From contig NC_061064.1 in assembly GCF_021917145.1 (NCBI RefSeq), forward strand, positions 3,397,137-3,461,136: a stretch of 64,000 bases of DNA, given 5' to 3'. The notes under the pieces were generated by a model. It made no database searches and was not told the DNA's origin. It saw only the letters and a list, made by a program, of their open reading frames with translations. Source of the stretch: Hypomesus transpacificus (Eukaryota > Chordata > Actinopteri > Osmeriformes > Osmeridae). Positions 31,106-42,820 of this stretch are shown piece after piece; position 1 is the stretch's first letter, and every line of letters starts with the position of its first letter. Both the position numbers and the translations under genes were made by a program.

Positions 31106-32148
31106 CTCCATGAAAGACTTACTTAGAGACTGTGTCCATTTATGGTTTAAATTCACACAATGGTGGCTTTTAACTCTGATACTTTATTAATAATTGTATT
31201 ACATCAACACAGTAGTTAGATATGTCCTAATTTAAGGCTATACAGACTTTTATTAACTTTACTGTGTTTATAAGGAAACTTACATAAAGCTGTGAACGAT
31301 TATATTTTATATTATTTGCCAATATTTTTCAACTGGACTTGAGCTTGTTTCGTGTCTTTGTTTTTTTATGATGTATGTAAGCTATAAGACATTTAAATTA
31401 AATCAGAGTTTAGTTTTGTGAAATTGAAAAGATTCTAATTCGCGAGCTTCATGGATTCGAATTTTAAACCGTTGTAGGGATAAGGATGCAGAAGGCCGAA
31501 TATGGTAGCTAAATTATTACACTTATTCTTGAAACGAAATATTTTATTTTGAAGTTTAGTATTTGTAGATGTATTCAGACGTTCTTTCAAGACGTATTTC
31601 TTATTCAATTGATTCAAGCAAACCGATAACCAAATGATGCTGGTGGTTAGCAAGTAGAGCTAGACAACAGTAGCGTAACAGTCCAAGAGAATAGAACGAG
31701 GACACATTCGCAACATACTAGCTAGCACTAACTAGCTAGCTAGCTTGCGTGTATATGATTAGGCTAGTCATCTCACCTTACATCGTTTTCAACCCAGGTA
31801 CACAGACCGAAGGAGTTTTTAGTGGTAAGCTGTCTAGAATTTGTAAATCTGAAAAGCGTGAGTCTCACGGCGAATGCGTGAGACTTGAGAGGCCAGTACT
31901 TTAGTGATGTTATAGGCTTATGAGGTCACATTGTTTTTTTTACTACAGTAGCCTACCTGGTCGAATTTGTAGCCTGGCTTGATGTTAATCTATTTGCTTT
32001 CAATCCTCTCCTCACTCCTGCAATACCTCAGAAAGCGAGGTAAGGCTAGAAGGGATAGTTGCATGAAAAAGCTACTGTTTATCTAGGATTTCATGTTTGT
32101 AAATCAACAAGACTCCCACCATCAATTTCCTTTGTCTCCTCTGTCCAG
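31106..32148. other. limk1 3' UTR and spacer before the first septin
   Basis: AT-rich DNA. ATTAAA near 31,395 could serve limk1 polyadenylation. A GCTAGC-rich stretch lies near 31,721-31,745. The 5' exon and promoter of the first septin should lie here or in the next intron, but I cannot identify a start exon. Confidence 0.4.
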
Positions 32149-34392
32149 TACTCCAACCTCTCCACAGATGACACATATAGTTTCCTCATGGAACTCCAAA
32201 AAAGCAGCACAATTGTGTTAGGAGAGCCGGAGACAACTTACATTACTTCCTCAGATAGCCAGGGCCCCCCCATTCGACCCAAAAGCCCCTGGGGTCGCCT
32301 CGACCCCTATGACTCCAGTGAGGTGACGCAACCACGTTCAATGTTGAAAAGGAGTCTACTGGTAGTGTTGCTTAGTTTACCTACTAGATATGTCACATTT
32401 ACAGCAGGACCTGGACAGGGAGTATGTGGGCTTTGCCACTCTGCCCAACCAAGTACACAGGAAGTCAGTGAAGAAAGGTTTTGAGTTCACCCTGATGGTG
32501 GCAGGTGAGGATAGATACAGGGACTCCTTTGTGCATTAACTACCCTAAGGATATATGTTGTTTTGGTGTGTCATCTTCTTTGTCATCTTCTGTTTCACTC
32601 TTCTCCCACGCTGAACCTCTCTTTCCATTCTTGTTCCTGTCTTTTCCCTCTCACCGTAGGAGAGTCTGGTCTGGGTAAATCCACTCTCATCAACAGTCTG
32701 TTCCTCACTGATCTGTACAAGGACAAGAACGTTCTTGAGGCTTCAGGTACTGAACTGCTTAGTATACTAAGAGAGAAAGATGGGCCTATAGGTGTAACAA
32801 AACGCGAAGGCCGCATCCTTTCTGAAGGATTTTCTTTTCCCCCAGAGAAGATGGTTCAGACTGTGTCTATCACTAAGAAGACTGTTCTCATTGAGGAGAA
32901 AGGAGTGAAGCTCAAACTCAACATTGTGGACACACCGGGGTTTGGGGATGCTCTGAACAACTTACAATGGTATAGCCACATACTGTATAAGAGTTCTCTC
33001 TTCACTTCTCCTTCAGGCCTCCTAGATCTAGAGTGAGTAAGAACGTGTATGTGTGTGTGTGCGTTCATGTTCGATGGGAAGCTGGACAGTGTTGTCCGAC
33101 TACATTGACCATAAGTTTGAGCAGTACCGCTTGGATGAAATCGGTCTTAACCGCAAGAACACCCAGGACCACAGAGTCCACTGCTGCCTGTACTTCATCT
33201 CCCCCTATGGCCACGGGTAGGAGACTCACCTCGGACACACTCACATGACAACATTGTTCATAATAATCCTTAATACGATGTACACTGAATCAAATGTGAT
33301 TCTATGTTTGATCCAGCCTGAAGCCTTTGGATGTGGAGTGCATGAGAGCTCTCCAAGACAAGGTCAACATTATCCCTGTGTTGGCCAAAGCAGACAGCCT
33401 CACTAGGGTGGAAATCACACAGATGAAAGCCAGGGTTAGACTCTATTACCCTGCTGTCACTGACTGATATGAGCAAGTCAATTTAGGTTACCTTTCTCTT
33501 GATTTCTCTCTTTCCCCCTCCTCTCTCTTTCTTTTGTAGATTCTGAGTGAATTAGAGAAGTACAAAATTAAGATCTACCATTTTTCTGACTGTGACTCAG
33601 ATGAAGATGAGGAATTCAAGCTACAGGAAATAGAGTTGAAAGTGAGAGCTGGCTTAAAGCCCCACAGCACCCAAACACAGTTGATATTCCAGAGCTATCT
33701 GAGATGTGTTCAACCTTTTTGACACGCTCAGTTTGGTACAGACTCTTTGAACTGTACTATTAGATGGGATATCTGAGGTTGGCAGATGACGGTGCTATTC
33801 TTGCTGCCCCCTATCTCTCTCCCCCTCCCTCTGTCTCTCGCTCTCAGAACTCTGTTCCGTTTGCTGTGATAGGCAGTAATGCTGTGGTGGAGGGTAACGG
33901 CAGGAGGTTCAGGGCCCGTCTCTACCCCTGGGGAGTTGTGGAAGGTGCAGAAGAGGAGAACACCAACAAGTCAAAGTTATCCACATCATGTCATGATTCA
34001 ACTGTTATCAATGCTGATGATTTGTGTTGTGTTGGCAGTTGATAACCCTGTCCACAGTGACTTTGTGCACCTGAGGAACATGCTTGTGAGGACACACATG
34101 CAGGACCTGAAAGATGTGACCCAGGAAATACACTATGAAAACTACAGAGCCAAGTGGCTTTGTAAAAACTTTGACAATGTAAGGAGTTTCATAATTACGC
34201 TTAGATTTATCAAAATAGGCTACTACTATACATTAAAATGTTCAATAGAAAGTAAACATAATGGGCATTTCTCCTATATTTCATAATTACAATGTGTCCA
34301 ATGTTTTGTTAATTTCTTAGGATTCTGACAAACCTGAAGTGTTTGTCTTGGAAAGTGATGGGAACAACACGATCACAGCAGCAGTAAACTAA
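32149..34392 (+). CDS. Septin of the SEPT4/5 group, copy A, without coiled-coil tail (5' end not found)
   Basis: Septins are GTP-binding proteins that polymerise into filaments at the cell cortex. Exons: 32149-32322, 32408-32504, 32660-32746, 32846-32969, 33082-33216, 33317-33434, 33540-33641, 33848-33944, 34039-34178 and 34321-34392; they join in frame to 381 residues. The N-terminal part contains [13 protein letters not shown], typical of SEPT4, then [20 protein letters not shown]. GTPase motifs are G1 [10 protein letters not shown]3 DTPGFGD and G4 AKAD, with the septin element YPWGVVEVDN. After NYRAKW the protein diverges and stops with [12 protein letters not shown], lacking the coiled coil of copy B. 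Exon lengths equal those of copy B through the GTPase core. Substitutions such as NNLQCW for NNNESW show faster divergence. The start lies upstream. Confidence 0.9.
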
Positions 34393-34520
34393 TAATAAAA
34401 TAATATGAAATAAATGCTTGAATTCAGACACAACATTCCAATTTAAATTAGTAATTGTTTTATAATTTCAAAATGTCGATGCGCTCTGGATAAAACAAAG
34501 ATCAGGTAATGTAGTGTATA

Positions 34521-36181
34521 CAGTGCCCTCCAAAAGTATTGGAACAGTGAGGCGAATTCCTTTATTTTTGCTGTAGACTGAAAACATTTGGGCTTGACAT
34601 CAAATAATGAACGTGAGACCAGAGATCAACGTTTCAGCTTTTATTTCCAGGTATTTACATCAGGATCTGATGCACAACTAAGAAAATATCACATTTTGTT
34701 TGAATCCACCCATTTGTCATGTGATCAAAAGTATTGGAACAGATATACTTAAAACATATTTAAGTGAATAAGACTTAATATTTAGTTGCAAATCCTTTGC
34801 TTTCAATAACTGCAGCAAGTCTGTGACCCATTGACGTCACCAAACTTTTGCATTCTTCCTTTTTGATGCTTTCCCAGGCTTTCACTGCAGCCTCTTTCAG
34901 TTGTTGTTTGTTTTGTGGGGTTCCTCCCTTCAGTCTCCTCTTAAGCAGGTAAAATGCATGCTCTATAGGGTTTAAGTCTGGAGATTGACTTGGCCAGTCT
35001 AATACCTTCCATTTCTTGCCCCTGATGAACTCCTTTGTTGTTTTGGCAGTGTGTTTTGGGTCGTTATCTTGCTGCATGATGAAGGCTCTGCCAATCAGTT
35101 TGGTTGCATCTTTCCTTAAATTGGCAGACAAAATGTTTCTGTAGACTTCCGAGTTCATTTTGCTGCTGCCATCATGTGTTACATCCTCAATGAAGATTAA
35201 TGAGCCCGTCCCAGAAGAAGCCATGCAAGCCCAAGCCATGACATTACCTCCACCGTGTTTCACAGATGAGCTTGTGTGTTTGGGATCATGAGCAGTTCCT
35301 TTCTTTCTCCAAACTTTAGCCTTTCCATCACTTTGGTAAAAGTTAATCTTTGTCTCATCAGTCCATAAAACTTTGTCCCAGAATTTTTGAGGTTCATCTC
35401 TGTACTTTTTGGCAAATTCCAGCCTGGCCTTCCTATTCTTCTTGCTAATGAGTGGTTTGCATCTTCTGGTGTAGCCCTTGTACTTTTGTTCATGAAGTCT
35501 TCTGCGAACAGTAGATAGTGATACCTTCACTCCTGCCATCTGGAGGTTGTTGCTGATCTCACTAACAGTTGTTTTAGGGTCTTTCTTTACAGCTCTCACA
35601 ATGTTTCTGTCATCAACTGCTGATGTTTTCCTTGGTCTACCTGTTCGACGTCTGTTACTTAGTACACCAGTAGTTTTCTTCTTCTTCAGGACATTCCAAA
35701 TGGTTGTACTGGCTATGGCCAATGTTTCTGCAATGGCTCTGATTGATTTTCCATCTTCTCTAAGACTCACAATTGCTTGTTTTTCACCCAAAGACAGCGC
35801 TCTGGTTTTCATGTTGTTTTCACCTCTGAATACAGTCTGCATAGACAAAACCTATCTTACCCAATCTGAACCTGAGTGTAGACATTCAGTGGTATTTATT
35901 GATTGAATAATGTATGTAATAGGACACACCTGGGCAACAAAACACACCTGTCAGTCACATGTTCCAATACTTTTGCTCACGTGACAAATGGGTGGGTTCG
36001 AACAAAAAGGTGATATTTTCTAATTTGTGCATCAGATCCTGATGTAAATACCTGGAAATAAAAGCTGAAACGTTGATCTCTGGTTTCACATTCATCGTTT
36101 GATGTCAAGCCCAAATGTTTTCAGTCTACAGCAAAAATAAAGGAATTGGCCTCACTGTTCCAATACTTTTGGAGGGCACTG
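34521..36181 (-). mobile_element. Tc1-like DNA transposon, 1,661 bp, with IR/DR ends
   Basis: The element begins CAGTGCCCTCCAAAAGTATT and ends with its inverse, flanked by TA at 34519-34520 and 36182-36183. Inverted repeats of about 221 bp run 34521-34741 and 35960-36181 and differ at only about ten positions by eye. Each repeat holds two copies of CAAAAGTATTGGAAC, one outer and one inner: the IR/DR design seen in Sleeping Beauty-type elements. It sits between the two septin genes. Confidence 0.97.
34775..35848 (-). CDS. Tc1/mariner transposase, DD34E, uninterrupted
   Basis: 357 residues with no stop or frameshift. The N-terminal paired-like helix-turn-helix region (SIRAIAETLAIASTTIWNVL) is followed by a GRPR-type hook (RRRTGRPRKT) and a second helix-turn-helix. 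The catalytic domain has aspartate in LWTDETKI, aspartate in MQQDNDPKHTAK and glutamate in SPDLNPIEH. There are 34 residues between the last two, which defines DD34E. The length is normal for Tc1-like transposases (about 340). An internal methionine at MKTRALSLGEKQ, 12 residues in, is an equally good start. Cut-and-paste transposition at TA sites is the family's activity; whether this copy is active is inference from intactness. Confidence 0.97.
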   Translation of the reverse strand: MSMQTVFRGENNMKTRALSLGEKQAIVSLREDGKSIRAIAETLAIASTTIWNVLKKKKTTGVLSNRRRTGRPRKTSAVDDRNIVRAVKKDPKTTVSEISNNLQMAGVKVSLSTVRRRLHEQKYKGYTRRCKPLISKKNRKARLEFAKKYRDEPQKFWDKVLWTDETKINFYQSDGKAKVWRKKGTAHDPKHTSSSVKHGGGNVMAWACMASSGTGSLIFIEDVTHDGSSKMNSEVYRNILSANLRKDATKLIGRAFIMQQDNDPKHTAKTTKEFIRGKKWKVLDWPSQSPDLNPIEHAFYLLKRRLKGGTPQNKQQLKEAAVKAWESIKKEECKSLVTSMGHRLAAVIESKGFATKY

Positions 36182-36192
36182 TATGTAACATT

Positions 36193-36309
36193 AGGTACGT
36201 TCGACTTTATGCAGGCTGTAGCCGGCTGTCTTGAAGCTGAGAATCCAATTGGCTGCTTCAGTCAGCGGGCTGCAGGCGACGCCGACGCTGCATGAAGTCG
36301 AACATACCT
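36193..36309. mobile_element. Short MITE-like palindromic element
   Basis: The 117-bp element starts AGGTACGTTCGACTTTATGC and ends with the inverse form GCATGAAGTCGAACATACCT. It has a candidate 3-bp target duplication ATT at 36190-36192 and 36310-36312. It begins 12 bp after the Tc1-like element ends. No coding capacity. A 3-bp duplication would suit PIF/Harbinger, but superfamily is uncertain. Confidence 0.7.
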
Positions 36310-37979
36310 ATTGTTTGGAAGTACGTCCTTACCTGTCCCTGACGCAATCCAATTCCGAATGTTGTGGGATACGTCACGGCAAGTTCCACTGTCCGCTGAA
36401 GGTGGTGCTGAAACGAAGCCATATATATGCCAGTGTTTCTTGTGAAAATATACATTGCATTTTCAAGACCAAACGTGCGACGTAAGTTTTACATTTTGGA
36501 AGAAATTAATTTGGACCAAGGGAACTTTAATCAACGGAGCGTTTTGGACTGATACGGAATTCAACTTGTTCGTGTCCGATGACCACCTAACTGTCAACCC
36601 AACATGGAACACATGTCATCACCCGTTAGGTTTCGAAGCGGTTGCAAAAAAGGTAACACCACCTTTTGACTTGTTTTGTAGTTAAGCATTCCATTAAAGA
36701 GACTATGAAACTTTCTGATTGTGTTCAAAGTGATTGGGTAGGCTACTCTTGCTTATGCCCCAATAGAAAGATTATGTAGCCTATCATTGTATTGTAGGGT
36801 ATACATACCAGTAATATTAACGTGACATAAGGAATCATCAGACACATTTGTTTGATGTTTAAGTGAATATAAAATATAGCCTACTAGTAAAAACTGTCAA
36901 AATGAATGGGTAGAACTAAAATGTATTCAATGTCTACTCCTACCCTCACTGCCTACTGCTGCGGTAACATAACTACATCTACCAGAACATGAGGTAGGAC
37001 CTTTGGTGAAACAAATAATAGTTGTAGTAGTAAAATAGTCTGTTGTACAATAGTAGAGTATGTGTATACAGTAGGCTATGTGTGCAAGAACAAGACAAAT
37101 CTTCTACCCCCACCCTATTACTGGAGATCAGAGTATTAGAGGTTGAGTTAAGCCTACTACAAAGGGTTGTGGGTAATGAAAGCTGACAGGTAGGCCACAG
37201 GACTTGTTGTTGACTCGACCTGTATTGTCGGTAGCTGTTGTTCATTCTCATCGAGTCTGGGCATGGCACTCCACCCAAAACAGGCAAGACATGCATGATA
37301 ATGATTACCATGGAGGATTATGGGCCATGTAGGGGCAGTTACTGGCTTTGCTGGAAGAGCACTGGGAATATTGACCACCATCACTTCTTATAGACAGACC
37401 TGTTAATGTTGTGTAAAGTTACGCAGTATGTAAGTTTCCAGTTTCTGTGTGTGTTTAAGTTAATATATTTACAGCATATATATGTGTCAAGTTGTGTTTG
37501 AATCAATTAGTTTTATAGTTAATCCTCCAATGTCATAGAAGTTGACTGACATACCTTTCCTGAGATACATCCTACTTAATTAGAACAGTAAAAAGCCTTC
37601 CAAAGCAAGAATAGCCTCCTTTTCGGCCTAACATTCAGCTCCCCACTTTCCAGTTTCCAGACAGTTGATGAGGTAGCATGGTGTCTGATAGCATGGTGTC
37701 TGATAGCACAGTCACCCTGCCTGCCTCTAACCTGCTTATCCAGCTGGATCCATGTCACTGTAATGATTTAATTAAATCATAGTAAAAAAATGATGATCAG
37801 TGCAATTGAAGGATCTTTTACAATTTGAGAAATGTTTTACTTTATACTGACACAAAACTTATTTTTCTAGACGGCACACACCAGATATAAGACTAAATAC
37901 TTTCCACCCGTGACAAAAGTGAGTGAAATTATTTGGGCCCAGTCTTCCTTCATTCCAGTACCTCTCCCTCCTGTCTCAG
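36310..37979. other. Upstream region and possible 5' exon of the second septin
   Basis: An open frame from ATG at 36455 reaches AAAAAG|GTAACA at 36652 and would splice in phase 0 to the exon at 37980, making it a candidate first coding exon. Its protein is not recognisable and support is weak. The rest of the interval is AT-rich with no clear feature. Confidence 0.3.
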
Positions 37980-40679
37980 TTGGCCAGTCTGTCCATCGAG
38001 GACCCAGAGGATGCAGAGCTGGCCTACACCATGAAGGACCTTCCCCCTCCCTCTGGGGAGAAACACCCACGCCGTCACACACCCGTCATCGACCGGGAAC
38101 CAGAGGCCACAGGGATGGGGCCCGATCTACTCCCCTACACCCAGAAAACATCGCCTTTGCCTCGGCCCACCCCGTGCAACCCTTCTGGAACCCCAGTCAC
38201 CCCTCCGCGGCCCAGCCGTGTCCCCTTGGAAACAGAGTTCCGGCCCGTGCAGCTACGGGGGCACCAGCTGGCCTCTGTGGGCTCCTTGGACTACCCCCAG
38301 AGCCCCTCGCGACCAGGCAGTCCCTGGAGCCGCTTCGACCCCTATGACTCTGCAGAGGTGGGCAGTAGAGAGACTGGAGGGAGGATGGAATCATGTGGTT
38401 TTGGTGTCATGCTGTTTTGCTTATTTTCTGTGGTGCAGGACCAGGACAAGGAGTATGTGGGCTTTGCCACTCTGCCAAACCAGGTACACAGGAAGTCAGT
38501 GAAGAAAGGCTTTGCCTTCACTCTCATGGTTGCAGGTGAGTGAGTGATCCAAGTTGCTAGAGTTTCATGCAAACATGTCATTTTACCATTGGATTCCACC
38601 ATGACAGGTACGACAGTTGTTTTTAGTTCATGTATTTGATAACAGAATAGTTTCAGACCACTTTCTCCCTCCCATCTTATTACTAGGAGAGTCCGGTCTG
38701 GGTAAATCCACGCTGGTCAACAGTCTGTTCATTACAGACCTCTACAAGGACAGGAAGGTGCTGAATGCAGAAGGTGAAATACCAACCTTGCCAGTCTATA
38801 GGTGGCATCAAAAATAACTCTTTGAACTCATCAGACCTAACAGTTCTTCTAGAGTCTTTACCTACTGTACATGTGTGTGTGCAGAGCGGATCACTCAGAC
38901 ACTAGACATCGTCAAGCACAGCATGGGTATTGAAGAGAAGGGGGTGAAACTCAGACTCACCATTGTAGACACCCCAGGTTTCGGAGATGCTGTGAACAAC
39001 AACGAAAGGTACAGTGAATGCCTAGCATCTGAGGATGCCATCCTCAGCTTCATCTTTACAATGACTGTAGTTTCCTTCGTGTGACCCATTTGATCTTCTA
39101 TGTAGCTGGAAGGAAATAGAAGACTACATAGACCAACAGTTTGAGCAGTACTTCAGAGACGAGAGCGGCTTGAACAGGAAGAACATCCAGGACAACAGAG
39201 TCCACTGCTGCTTGTACTTCATCTCTCCCTTTGGCCACGGGTAGGAAGGGCACACGATCACGCCACACCCCACGCTGTCAGCACACGCTCAGACCACTGG
39301 CGTTGGAGAACGTCCTCTGTCTCATAGCATTCCTGTCTGCTGCCTCACAGACTCAGGCCTCTCGATGTGGAGTGTATGAGGGCCCTGCATGAGAAGGTCA
39401 ATATCGTCCCCATTCTGGCTAAAGCAGATAGTCTGACACCAGCAGAGGTCCACAAGAAGAAGATGAAGGTACAGGAACTAGGAACCAGGAACGTTCCTTC
39501 ATGTGATGTTCCATGCTGGGACTGCGATATACTGTATGAGGTCTTAATCTTGATCTATGCATTGTTAGGATTGCTCATTCTTTGTATCTGTGTGTTTGTG
39601 CACAGATCCGAGAGGAGATTGAACACTTTGGGATTAATATCTACCAGTTCCCAGAGTGTGACTCTGATGAGGACGAGGACTTCAAACAGCAGGACCAGCT
39701 GCTCAAGGTGAGACCTGGATCTATCTGTTTAGATGACTCTGGTTTATCCTAAACCTTTCCCTCTTTTCGTATGTTTCTCTCTGTGTCTCTCGTTCTGTCT
39801 CTCTCTCTGCAGGACAGTATTCCGTTCGCAGTAATAGGCAGTAACCTGCAGGTGGAGAGTAAAGGCCGAAAGTTCAGAGGTCGTCTCTATCCCTGGGGAG
39901 TGGTAGATGGTACGACAAAGGACCAGTTGTCCTAGAATCAGGGTTGGAGAGTTGGTGTGCGAGACCTCCTCCAGTAGCACTGTGAACTAACAACGCTGCG
40001 TTGCTGTGTTGCCAGTGGAGAACCCAGCTCACTCAGACTTCCTGATGCTGAGGAACATGCTGGTGAGGACACACATGCAGGACCTGAAGGACGTGACAAG
40101 GGAGACGCATTACGAGAACTACAGAGCCCAGTGCATCCAGAACATGACCCGTATGGTGGTCCTGGAGAGGAAGCGCAGGTGTGGACGGACACTCTCTCCG
40201 ACACTCACACACCCGTGTTCAGACAGACAGGAGTGCATAAGGACACTCAGAGACATCTGATGTGTGTGGTGTCATGTACCTGAAAGAGGTTTTTTTATTT
40301 TTTTGTATGTATTTCCTGGTTGTGTTTCTGGCAGTCTGCGGGACAGGATTCAGAGAGAGAGCGCGGTTGACTTCCCCCTTCCTCTAGTTCCTGTTGACAG
40401 TGAGACTGAGAAGCTCATTCTGGAGAAAGATGAAGAGGTGAGACATGCACACATGATGTACCATGTCACACACTAACACTATATGCTATGGTCCTACATG
40501 TACAATATATACAGTACATACCATATCAAATCATAGCCAGTTCCACGTAGCATCGGAAAATGTGCCGTACCTTTGCCTTTACCTTCTCCTTGTCCCTCAT
40601 CCCCAAGTTGAGGAGGATGCAGGAAGTGCTGGAGAGGATTCAGGAGCAGATGCAGCACGGGCAGAGAGAAGGCTCCTGA
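37980..40679 (+). CDS. sept4: Septin-4-like GTPase, copy B, complete core and coiled-coil tail
   Basis: Exons: 37980-38357, 38439-38535, 38687-38773, 38885-39008, 39106-39240, 39351-39468, 39606-39707, 39813-39909, 40016-40178, 40335-40437 and 40608-40679. They join in frame to 491 residues before a TGA at 40677. Order: a proline-rich N-terminus ending [13 protein letters not shown]; the polybasic septin segment [12 protein letters not shown]1 [10 protein letters not shown]3 DTPGFGD; G4 AKAD; the septin unique element; and a C-terminal coiled coil ([20 protein letters not shown]). The sequence is close to vertebrate SEPT4 and SEPT5; the N-terminal SPW(S/G)RFDPYDS block favours SEPT4. The first exon was not confidently found. 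Copy A lies 3.6 kb upstream in the same direction, with matching exon lengths through the GTPase core, which shows tandem duplication. Confidence 0.93.
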
Positions 40680-40875
40680 TCTACCCAGGATTCCCTGAGC
40701 TTCTCCTCAGCCCCAGAGGCCCCAGCCATCTACATGACGCTTTCCTTTTCCCCCCACATCACCCCCGATGCTCCTTCCTTTGTTTCACCAGAATTAGCTG
40801 AAGACCCCAGGTCATTACTCTCCACGGACGCTTGGTTCTCCCTCCTCTGGGACTGTAGCACCTCAGCTGGCATGC

Positions 40876-40881
40876 AATAAA
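40876..40881 (+). terminator. Polyadenylation signal of septin copy B
   Basis: AATAAA in GCAATAAAGACATG about 200 bp after the stop codon, followed by a GT-containing stretch. It is the first good signal downstream. Confidence 0.75.
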
Positions 40882-41053
40882 GACATGTTCTGTACTGGGC
40901 TGTACTTGCTGTACTCACTGGTCCTAATGGGATGACAGCGTTTTCTAGCCTCTATCAACTTGGAGGACAGCACTGTCGGCTCTTTTGGGCTTCTAAAAAG
41001 AGAGGGGTGAGGAGACTAAATTGAACACGGCAAATGTTGTAAATGTAATAAGA

Positions 41054-41059
41054 TTTATT
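41054..41059 (-). terminator. Candidate polyadenylation signal of mnt
   Basis: TTTATT on the plus strand, AATAAA on the minus strand, about 1.76 kb past the mnt stop. If used, 41,040-42,820 is mnt 3' UTR, and this end lies within 180 bp of the convergent septin end. Confidence 0.5.
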
Positions 41060-42820
41060 AAGAATCTTCATAGTTATTTCATCAGCATAATTTTCTCATT
41101 AGTATTCTTTTTTTCCATTATTGTTGTTATTTTAAACATAGTGGACAGTTAGATCTAAAAGGCAGCCCAAAATGTACAGGCGATATATAACTTAAACTTT
41201 CTCCATAGGGAAAACATCTGTTTTTATATTCATATATAATATCAATGAGGTCCATTATCCCACCCACACCATACAATATTGTACATGGTCCCAGAAATAA
41301 AGAAACTTACAAAAGAAAATCAACATTGAAACAGAAACTAAACAGCAATCTACATGCAAAAACAGGCATGGGTAAAATGTTAAAATACATAGAGATAAAT
41401 GCTAACGCGTGCATACAATCACACATATACAAAGTTTCATACATACTGTACATACATACATAAGCATATTGGAAAACTGAACTAAATCAGACATTATGGC
41501 GTCAAAGAGAAAAGAGACATTCTCTTTCCATCCCTACATCAAGCTCTTTACACAGAGAAACTCTACACAAGTTTCAAATTCACTGTGGGCATGTGTGTGT
41601 ATGTGTGTGTGATAGCAAGGTTGTCACAGTGTTCAGGAAGCACAGTATACAACACATGACATTACCCACAAAGATTCACACCGCATCTCACTTGTGTGAA
41701 AATGCCCAATTCACTCATACATCCTCTCCAACATGCACAGGGGCAAATATTAAACCAGAACCATGCCCCTTGGTAGGTACAGTGGGTTTAATCATAGTGT
41801 GTAATAAAATGTAAACAAAAAAACATACTGAATATATTAACATACCCACACAACACAAAAAAAAATGAAAAAAGGACCATAAAACATTGTCTACATACTT
41901 ACTGAAACAGACAGTGACAAACACAGATGTAGATACATGAAGGGTGGAAAAAGGGGTGTAGTAGCACGCACACACACACACAGCTGGGAAGGTCTGAACC
42001 CTAGTCCCCACCCGTGCTGATCGTAGGCGTACGTCCTGCTGCCAACATGAGGTCAGGAAGAGGCAGCAGAGGGGGCTGTTGGGCTGGAGTAGAGAGAACC
42101 TCCATGCTGTCTCTGACGGCATGGATGCACCTCGTCGGTTTAAAGCTGCTTCGTCTCCCCCTCCGCTTCTCTGTCCAGCACTGTCAGAACGGCGCAGACG
42201 CCAGAACAGGATAGGGGTGTGGCATCTGAAGACAATCGAGATGCTGGTTCAGTCAAGTCACCCAGCACCCCAGCGACGTCACACCCCCTTTAAGACACCG
42301 ACCACGTGCGTGTCTGTCCCCTCTGAATGACATCATTTGACAAGGTGAACATGAACCTACTTGGAACTACTGCGAGGGTTTCCTTCTTAAATGACTTCAT
42401 GATTTCTGGTCATGTTTTCCTCTGTGCCTGCGGGGGGTGCAGGAGCCCCTGGAGCCTGAGTGAGACTGGGCTGAAGTGCCTCTGGGGAGATGACTGGAAG
42501 GAGGGAGACAGGGTGGGAAGGAGAGAATTCGAATCTCTGCAGCAGATATTACAGTCCCAGTCCAAGGGGAACAGACGGAGAGCAGTGGGCCTTTCACGGT
42601 GCTTCCCACGACGTCCATAGCTATTCTTGCGTGTGTGTGTGTGTCCCCGGAACAGCTCCTACCTTTGTTCACTAGTTAATCTGAAGAGTAGCATACTGAC
42701 TGCAGATTAGTCTATGTCACCAGTACGTCTGTCAGGAATGTTCTGGTGTTGTTCAAAACCCTGTAGGAGTCTGACTCATCGTGTTGTAGTTTAGGCTCCT
42801 TCGGCCGTAGATCCTCTCCT

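Noticed and set aside
38197-38394. Overlapping frames on both strands across the septin B first exon
   Set aside because: The GC-rich, proline-rich exon leaves other frames open. The septin frame is fixed by splicing to the GTPase exons.
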